NCBI GenBank assembly: GCA_030147905.1
Contig: JASBUM010000613.1
Coordinates: forward strand, 1-11,630
Direction of reading: 5' to 3'
Length of the DNA: 11,630 nucleotides
Origin: Acidimangrovimonas sp.
GTDB lineage: Bacteria > Pseudomonadota > Alphaproteobacteria > Rhodobacterales > Rhodobacteraceae
In this document: one piece after another, positions 7,044 to 11,630 of the stretch
Position numbering within the stretch: position 1 is the first letter of the stretch
Layout: every line of letters begins with the position of its first letter
The notes under the pieces: model-generated
What the model was told of the DNA's origin: nothing
The model's input: the letters and a program-made list of their open reading frames with translations, nothing else
The model's database searches: none
Program-made: the position numbers and the translations under genes

Positions 7044-8720
7044 TCAGGGGCGGGTGAAGAGGTTCAGCGTCACCGGCCTGCCGCTGCCGATGTTGAAGGC
7101 CTGCAACGTCATCCGCTTGCGCGGCGCGATCGACAGTGCCTGCGCGGCCCCCATGAAGGCACCGGTGTCCGAAACCACCCCCAGCACGCAGGGATCCGCG
7201 GCCATGGCCTTGGCCACGCCCGCGGGCGTCGTCGCACGCTCGCTGCCGGGCGCAAGGAAGACAAGCGAGGGCTCGTCATAGCCGTCGGTCACGATCGGCC
7301 GCACCGGGCAGATGCCGCGCCCCTGCGCCTGTGCCGCAATCACCCGCGCCGGCCACAGCGCAGGCACCCGTGCCAGCGCCGAAAGGCTGCCCGCGGCAAA
7401 GCCCACCCCCATGATCCACAGCCCGAAGATCGCGGCGCTGGCCTGACCGTGACGCAGCGCGCTTGCGCCAAGCCAGCCCCCCAGCCCGAGTAGCGCCCCC
7501 CCCGCCGCAAGCGGCAGATAGGGCACCGGGCCAAGGCGCGCCGCGAGAATGCCCAAGGCGCCGAGAATGACCGGCGGAATCGCTGCGACCACCGCACCCG
7601 CCACCCATTGCCACGCGCGAGGGCGCACCGCGACCAGCGACGCCCAGACCAGCGCCACCGCAAGCGCCAGACCGGGATAGAGCGGCAGGACATAATGGAT
7701 AAGCTTGGTCGGGCTCAGTTCGAAGACGATCCAGCTGGGTCCGACCCAGGCCGCGGCGAAGGCAAGGCCCGGCAGCCGGCGCGCGCGCCACAATGCGGCC
7801 AGCGATAGCGCCAGCGCGACCGAAGCGGGAAAGAACGTGACCCACAGCGCGGCGAGATAACTGCCCGGTGGCGCGCCATGGCTTTCCTGCGCCGAGACGA
7901 CCTTGCCCAGCAGGTCATGTCCCAGCGCCGCCGCCCAGAAGGCCCCGTGCGAGCGGACCGATATGGCGATGAACCACGGCATGGTCAGCAGCAGGAAACC
8001 CGCCCCGCCCCACCATGGCCGCAGCGCCCCCAGCCACGCCGCCCGCCGGTGCGCCAGCGCCAGCGCCAGCGCGGTGAAACCCACCACCATGATCCCGACC
8101 GGACCCTTTATCAGCACACTTGCCGCGAGCGACGCCCAGAACAGGACAGCCTCGCCGGGCGCGACGGGAATCGCCGCCTCGGGGCCGAAGCGCTTGGCCC
8201 GCGCCCGCACGTAAAGCCCCGCTAGCACCGATTGCGCGCCGAGAATCGCCGCCAGAAGCGCCGCATCGGTGGTGGCAAGATGCGCCTCGCCGACCATCAC
8301 GAAGACCCCGGCCATCAGTGCGCCCGCCCAAAGCCCCGGAAGGATCCCGCCGAATATCGCCGCGATCCGCGCGGTCAGCAGGACGGCGAGAAGCGCGGCG
8401 GCAAGCGACGGAAGCCGGTACTTCCAGATCGTCCGGTCGCCGGCCTGGCCGGTCAGCGAAACGGCGGCGGCCTGAAGCCAGTAGATTCCGGCCGGCTTCT
8501 TGTAGCGCGGCCCGTCCTGGAACCGGATATCGACGAAATCGCGGGTCTCGAGCATCTGCTTGCTGGCTTGGGCGAAACGCGCCTCGTCCCGGTCGACCGG
8601 CGGCAGGCTGGTAAAGGCGGGCGCCACGGCGAAGAGCGTCATGGCCACCAGCACCGCGGCCAGCGCCCCGCGCGGCAGGCCGGCCAGAAACTTCTCGATC
8701 TGCGCTGCGATCAGCTGCAT
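7044..8720 (-). CDS. ArnT-like integral membrane glycosyltransferase (GT-C fold)
   Basis: A 558-residue, highly hydrophobic protein of the dolichyl-phosphate-mannose/ArnT-like superfamily (GT39/GT83; PF13231-like). These inner-membrane enzymes move a sugar from a polyprenyl-phosphate carrier onto lipid A, a polysaccharide or a protein on the periplasmic face. Visible: first membrane helix about 18-38, then the catalytic first loop with the acidic motif DRDEARF (43-49), ETRDF (58-62) and the carrier-recognition-like KKPAGIYWLQ (74-83). About ten more hydrophobic segments run to about residue 440, followed by a soluble C-terminal tail of about 100 residues. GGAG lies 7 nt before the ATG at 8720. 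It lies 44 nt downstream of a LOG-family gene on the same strand and is probably co-transcribed. No arn or polysaccharide genes are nearby, so donor and acceptor cannot be named; calling it ArnT would go too far. Confidence 0.88.
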   Translation of the reverse strand: MQLIAAQIEKFLAGLPRGALAAVLVAMTLFAVAPAFTSLPPVDRDEARFAQASKQMLETRDFVDIRFQDGPRYKKPAGIYWLQAAAVSLTGQAGDRTIWKYRLPSLAAALLAVLLTARIAAIFGGILPGLWAGALMAGVFVMVGEAHLATTDAALLAAILGAQSVLAGLYVRARAKRFGPEAAIPVAPGEAVLFWASLAASVLIKGPVGIMVVGFTALALALAHRRAAWLGALRPWWGGAGFLLLTMPWFIAISVRSHGAFWAAALGHDLLGKVVSAQESHGAPPGSYLAALWVTFFPASVALALSLAALWRARRLPGLAFAAAWVGPSWIVFELSPTKLIHYVLPLYPGLALAVALVWASLVAVRPRAWQWVAGAVVAAIPPVILGALGILAARLGPVPYLPLAAGGALLGLGGWLGASALRHGQASAAIFGLWIMGVGFAAGSLSALARVPALWPARVIAAQAQGRGICPVRPIVTDGYDEPSLVFLAPGSERATTPAGVAKAMAADPCVLGVVSDTGAFMGAAQALSIAPRKRMTLQAFNIGSGRPVTLNLFTRP

Positions 8721-8764
8721 CGCCTCACTCCGCCATCATCGCCCGCGACCGCCCCGCCGGGCGA

Positions 8765-9610
8765 TCAGCCCTCGGCCAGATGGCGATCGATCACCGCCAT
8801 CGCATCCTCGACCCCGTCCACGAAGGTCACGAGCCGCAGATCGTCGCGCGCGATCGTTCCCGCGTCGATCAGCGCCTGCCAGTTGATCAGCCCGTCCCAG
8901 AAGCTGCGTCCGAACAACAGGATCGGCACCGGCTTCATCCGCCCGGTCTGGATCAGGGTGATCGCCTCGAACATCTCGTCGAGGGTCCCGAAACCGCCGG
9001 GAAAGATTGCGAGCGCCCGCGCGCGCATCAGGAAATGCATCTTGCGGATCGCGAAATAATGGAAGTTGAAGCACAGCTCCGGCGTCACGTAGACATTCGG
9101 CCCCTGTTCATGCGGCAGCACGATGTTGAAGCCGACGGATTGCCCCCCCGCATCGGCCGCGCCGCGGTTTCCCGCCTCCATGATGCCGGGGCCGCCGCCC
9201 GTCACCACCACCAGCTCGCGCCCGCCCATCTCCTGCGAGCGCCGGGTGACGGCGCGGGCGAAATCACGCGCCAGAGAATAGTAATCGGTCAGCGCGCCGC
9301 TGGCCGACGGGCGCGGGTCGCCCTTCTCGGCGGGTCGCGAGGGCGCCTCCTCCTCGCGGGGGCGGATCCGGGCACTGCCGAAGATCACCACGGTCGAGAC
9401 GATCTCGCGGGCGGCAAGTTCCTGCTCGACCTTGGACATCTCCAGTTGCAGCCGGACCCCGCGCATGGCATCGCTGGTCAGGAAATCGAGATCGGCATAG
9501 GCAAGACGGTAACTGGGGGACTGGGCCTGGGGCGTATCAGGCGCCACCCGGGCATGGCGAATATCCTCGCCTGCGTCGCGCAGACGGCTCACGCGGGGAT
9601 CGTTGGTCAT
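8765..9610 (-). CDS. LOG-family (TIGR00730) nucleotide 5'-monophosphate hydrolase
   Basis: A 281-residue cytoplasmic Rossmann-fold protein of the LOG/'lysine decarboxylase-like' family. Characterised members cleave nucleoside 5'-monophosphates to base and ribose 5-phosphate (LOG enzymes do so on cytokinin nucleotides); lysine decarboxylase annotations for this family are mistaken. Visible: first beta strand VVIFGSAR (75-81), GGGPGIMEA (138-146), an arginine-lysine pair in FAIRKMHF (186-193), and the signature PGGFGTLDE (204-212). Compared with short LOG proteins of about 190 residues it has about 70 extra N-terminal residues and a charged, proline-rich insert at about 83-105. The ATG at 9610 is preferred because AGGAG lies 8-9 nt upstream; a GTG at 9628 would put it inside the gene. 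It is divergent from dapD and upstream of the glycosyltransferase gene. The true substrate is unknown. Confidence 0.92.
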   Translation of the reverse strand: MTNDPRVSRLRDAGEDIRHARVAPDTPQAQSPSYRLAYADLDFLTSDAMRGVRLQLEMSKVEQELAAREIVSTVVIFGSARIRPREEEAPSRPAEKGDPRPSASGALTDYYSLARDFARAVTRRSQEMGGRELVVVTGGGPGIMEAGNRGAADAGGQSVGFNIVLPHEQGPNVYVTPELCFNFHYFAIRKMHFLMRARALAIFPGGFGTLDEMFEAITLIQTGRMKPVPILLFGRSFWDGLINWQALIDAGTIARDDLRLVTFVDGVEDAMAVIDRHLAEG

Positions 9611-9638
9611 CAAGCGGCTCCTGTCCACAAGCGGCGCA

Positions 9639-9667
9639 TTGCCTGGTCACCCAGCCTCGTCTATAGC
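9639..9667 (+). promoter_or_regulatory. Predicted sigma70-type promoter of dapD
   Basis: TTGCCT (9639-9644) and TATAGC (9662-9667) are separated by exactly 17 nt, each matching four of six consensus positions. Transcription would start near 9674, leaving a leader of about 30 nt before dapD, which has a strong GGAGG (9697-9701) 4 nt ahead of its ATG. The -10 element is the least GC-rich part of the 95-bp divergent region shared with the LOG gene. No operator or riboswitch-sized leader is present. Confidence 0.55.
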
Positions 9668-9705
9668 CTCGGGGCCGACGGGGCCATACACGATTTGGAG
9701 GAAGC

Positions 9706-10533
9706 ATGACGGACGCTGCACTCGAACCCGCCATCGAGGCCGCCTGGGAAGCGCGCGACACCATCACGCCCGCCACCACAGGTGAATTCCGTGACGCCGT
9801 GGAGGCCGCGCTGACCGCGCTCGACAGCGGCGCGCTGCGGGTGGCCGAGCGTCAGGCCGACGGGCAGTGGCACGTCAACCAATGGGCCAAGAAGGCGGTG
9901 CTGCTGGGCTTTCGCCTCAAGGACATGGAGATCCAGAAGGGCGGCCCGCAAGACGGCGGCTGGTGGGACAAGGTCGACAGCAAATTCGCCGGCTGGGGCG
10001 AATCCGACTGGCGCGAGGCCGGCTTCCGCGCGGTGCCGAACTGCATCGTCCGCCGTTCGGCCTATATCGCGCGCGGCGTGGTGCTGATGCCGTCCTTCGT
10101 CAACCTCGGCGCCCGTGTCGACGAGGGCACGATGGTGGATACCTGGGCGACCGTGGGGTCCTGCGCGCAGATCGGCAAGAACGTGCATCTGTCCGGCGGC
10201 GTCGGCATCGGCGGCGTGCTGGAGCCGATGCAGGCCGGCCCGACGATCATCGAGGACAATTGCTTCATCGGCGCGCGCTCCGAGGTGGTCGAGGGCGTGA
10301 TCGTGCGCGAGGGCTCGGTCCTTGGTATGGGTGTCTTCATCGGCCAGTCGACCAAGATCGTCGATCGCGAGACCGGTAACGTGATGTATGGCGAAGTGCC
10401 GGCCGGCTCGGTCGTGGTGTCGGGCTCGATGCCGTCGAAGAACGGCGTGAACCTGTATTGTGCGGTGATCGTGAAACGGGTCGATGCCAAGACCCGGTCG
10501 AAGACCTCGATCAACGAGCTTTTGCGCGACTGA
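9706..10533 (+). CDS. dapD: 2,3,4,5-tetrahydropyridine-2,6-dicarboxylate N-succinyltransferase
   Basis: DapD transfers the succinyl group of succinyl-CoA to tetrahydrodipicolinate in the succinylase branch of lysine and meso-diaminopimelate synthesis; the product feeds both protein and peptidoglycan. The 275-residue length is normal for the proteobacterial enzyme. The N-terminal helical domain (1-100) is followed by a left-handed beta-helix of hexapeptide repeats, about 108-235, including the family stretches [28 protein letters not shown] and [13 protein letters not shown]. Enzymes of this fold work as trimers. The start ATG is fixed by GGAGG 4 nt upstream and the normal N-terminus. A clear promoter precedes it, and a small unknown gene begins 1 nt after its stop. 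Other dap genes are not in the window. Confidence 0.97.
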   Translation: MTDAALEPAIEAAWEARDTITPATTGEFRDAVEAALTALDSGALRVAERQADGQWHVNQWAKKAVLLGFRLKDMEIQKGGPQDGGWWDKVDSKFAGWGESDWREAGFRAVPNCIVRRSAYIARGVVLMPSFVNLGARVDEGTMVDTWATVGSCAQIGKNVHLSGGVGIGGVLEPMQAGPTIIEDNCFIGARSEVVEGVIVREGSVLGMGVFIGQSTKIVDRETGNVMYGEVPAGSVVVSGSMPSKNGVNLYCAVIVKRVDAKTRSKTSINELLRD

Positions 10534-10534
10534 C

Positions 10535-10870
10535 ATGGCCGAGGCGCCCGAAAAGCCCAAGCGCAGCCAGCAGGTCTATACGCTGGCGGTCGAGCTGGGC
10601 CGCTGCGAAGGCGACGGCCTGCCCGAGGGCGCGACCGGGGCGGCACTTCTGTGCTATGCCGCCGGCGTCGACGAGGCCGAGGCCGTGCGGGAGACCGTGG
10701 CGCTTCTGAAGGTTGCCGACATGGCGCCGCTTGACGTCACCGGATATGGCACCGCCGACGAACGTCGCGCCGGTGGCGCCGAGATCGACCCCGAGGAAGA
10801 GGCGCTGATGGCGCGCGCGCTCGACGAGAATTCCGTCGTCGTGGCCCAGGTCACGCCGTTCTTCGACTGA
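10535..10870 (+). CDS. Small protein of unknown function coupled to dapD
   Basis: A 111-residue acidic, soluble protein that I do not recognise as a named family. It starts 1 nt after the dapD stop and has no good ribosome binding site of its own, so translation probably depends on ribosomes finishing dapD. Visible: a basic, lysine/arginine-containing start (3-10), a central helical part (about 33-60, AATG-rich, with C24 and C40), an acidic segment EIDPEEEALMARALDE (83-98) and a hydrophobic end VVVAQVTPFFD. No signal peptide or membrane segment. Codon use and GC content match the neighbours, so it is native rather than recently acquired. I infer that it is a conserved co-transcribed partner of dapD; a role in lysine synthesis is possible but not shown. 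It ends 13 bp from a convergent gene. Confidence 0.8.
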   Translation: MAEAPEKPKRSQQVYTLAVELGRCEGDGLPEGATGAALLCYAAGVDEAEAVRETVALLKVADMAPLDVTGYGTADERRAGGAEIDPEEEALMARALDENSVVVAQVTPFFD

Positions 10871-10883
10871 GCCTCGCGGCCGA

Positions 10884-11630
10884 TCACAGCGGCGCGCGCA
10901 GCCAGTCGCCGGCATATTCCGCCCGCGCGCAGCCGCCGATCCGCGTCAGCCGGGCGATCGCCGCCTCGATCCGCGCGCGGCGACCCCGGCCCATCGCCAC
11001 CCCCCGCTCGGGCCAGAAGGCACGCACCGCCAAGACGCCATCGCCGCGTCGCGCGCGCGCGTCGAGCCGACCGATCAGGCGATCGCCCTCGAGCACCGGA
11101 AAGACGTAATAGCCGTATTTGCGTCGGGCTTCGGGCACGAAAACCTCGATCCGGTAATGGAAACCGAACAGACGTTCGGTTCGCGCCCGGTCGCGCAAAG
11201 CGGGATCGAACGGACTGAGGATGCGGACCCGACCGGGCGCAGGCGGCGCATCGGCGGCGGCGGCAAGGACATCGGGCCGGGCGAAGGATGCCCGCGGCCG
11301 GCCGTCGGCACATTCCACCGTGATCTCGACGATCTCGCCCGCGGCCTGCGCCCGCATGCACCAGTCACGGGCCTCCGCCGGCGTGGCGGTATCGAAGAAG
11401 GCCGCGATCTCGCCCGCCGTCGCGAAACCCAAACGGTCGAGCGCGGCCGAACAGGCCCAGTCTATCGTGGTGCCGGGTGCGGGCGCAGGCGCCGCGTGCT
11501 GCTCCGGCAGGACCCTTTCGCTGAGGTCGTAGATCTTGCGGAACCCGTCGCGGCGCAGCACGGCCAGCGCGCCGGTGCGCCACAGATATTCCAGCGCCGT
11601 CTTCGAAGGATGCCAGTCCCACCAGCCGCC
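10884..11630 (-). CDS. YcaQ-like winged-helix DNA-binding protein / DNA glycosylase family (5' end outside window)
   Basis: The frame is open from the right window edge to a TGA at 10884-10886, giving the C-terminal 248 residues; full-length family members have about 390-410, so roughly the first 150 are missing. The visible part matches the YcaQ/AlkX family (PF06224, HTH_42), whose E. coli member unhooks interstrand DNA cross-links. Diagnostic segments: WWDWHPSKTALEYL near the window edge, GFRKIYDLSERVLP, the core RILSPFDP then RLFGFHYRIEVFVPEARRKY (fold-defining), and GDRLIGRLDARA near the C-terminus. In this family a QxQ/QxD-type active site lies in the N-terminal part, which is not visible, so activity cannot be judged. 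It is convergent with the small dapD partner gene (13-bp gap, no terminator hairpin seen). Confidence 0.85.
   Translation of the reverse strand, partial: GGWWDWHPSKTALEYLWRTGALAVLRRDGFRKIYDLSERVLPEQHAAPAPAPGTTIDWACSAALDRLGFATAGEIAAFFDTATPAEARDWCMRAQAAGEIVEITVECADGRPRASFARPDVLAAAADAPPAPGRVRILSPFDPALRDRARTERLFGFHYRIEVFVPEARRKYGYYVFPVLEGDRLIGRLDARARRGDGVLAVRAFWPERGVAMGRGRRARIEAAIARLTRIGGCARAEYAGDWLRAPL

Noticed and set aside
9660..9705. Lysine riboswitch or other large leader before dapD
   Set aside because: The predicted leader is only about 30 nt and shows no structured element of riboswitch size.
8780..9709. Plus-strand 309-codon open frame over the LOG gene
   Set aside because: Antisense shadow of a gene with the diagnostic PGGFGTLDE motif; the translation is His/Arg/Asp-rich and resembles no family.

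Overview
The window looks like a chromosomal housekeeping region of an alphaproteobacterium, most likely the Rhodobacteraceae/Paracoccaceae group. This rests on the very high GC content, the divergent serB and serC-serA arrangement, the Methanosarcina-type SerC, the serC-leader-like RNA, the Rhizobium-type asparaginase and the IalB-family periplasmic protein. I cannot name a genus. I see no tRNA, rRNA, CRISPR array, insertion sequence, phage gene or integration site, and no stretch over 300 bases without a gene.

Left block (1-3578), L-serine biosynthesis. serA (3' end cut off by the window edge) and serC read leftward as a likely operon, and serB reads rightward from the same 164-bp intergenic region. 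Together they encode the phosphorylated pathway: SerA oxidises 3-phosphoglycerate, SerC transaminates the product, SerB removes the phosphate. A good sigma70-type promoter and a short structured leader that holds the serC ribosome binding site lie just before serC. I read this as a member of the alphaproteobacterial serC leader family. Two GC-rich hairpins lie between serC and serA.

Middle block (3579-8720). A hairpin-rich convergent spacer separates serB from a ReAV-type L-asparaginase (minus). Divergent from it is a secreted IalB-family protein (plus), followed by rlmN (plus), which encodes the 23S rRNA A2503 methyltransferase. A second convergent spacer with hairpins and a short direct repeat separates rlmN from an ArnT-like membrane glycosyltransferase (minus).

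Right block (8765-11630). A LOG-family (TIGR00730) nucleotide hydrolase gene lies 44 nt upstream of the glycosyltransferase on the same strand. Divergent from it, behind a clear TTGCCT-17-TATAGC promoter, is dapD (lysine/meso-diaminopimelate pathway), tightly coupled to a small protein of unknown function. A YcaQ-like winged-helix protein (minus, 5' end beyond the window) closes the window.

I found no convincing novel multi-gene system. The items most worth a second look are the serC leader with its alternative pairings, the palindrome upstream of its promoter, the hairpins between serC and serA, and the small protein coupled to dapD.
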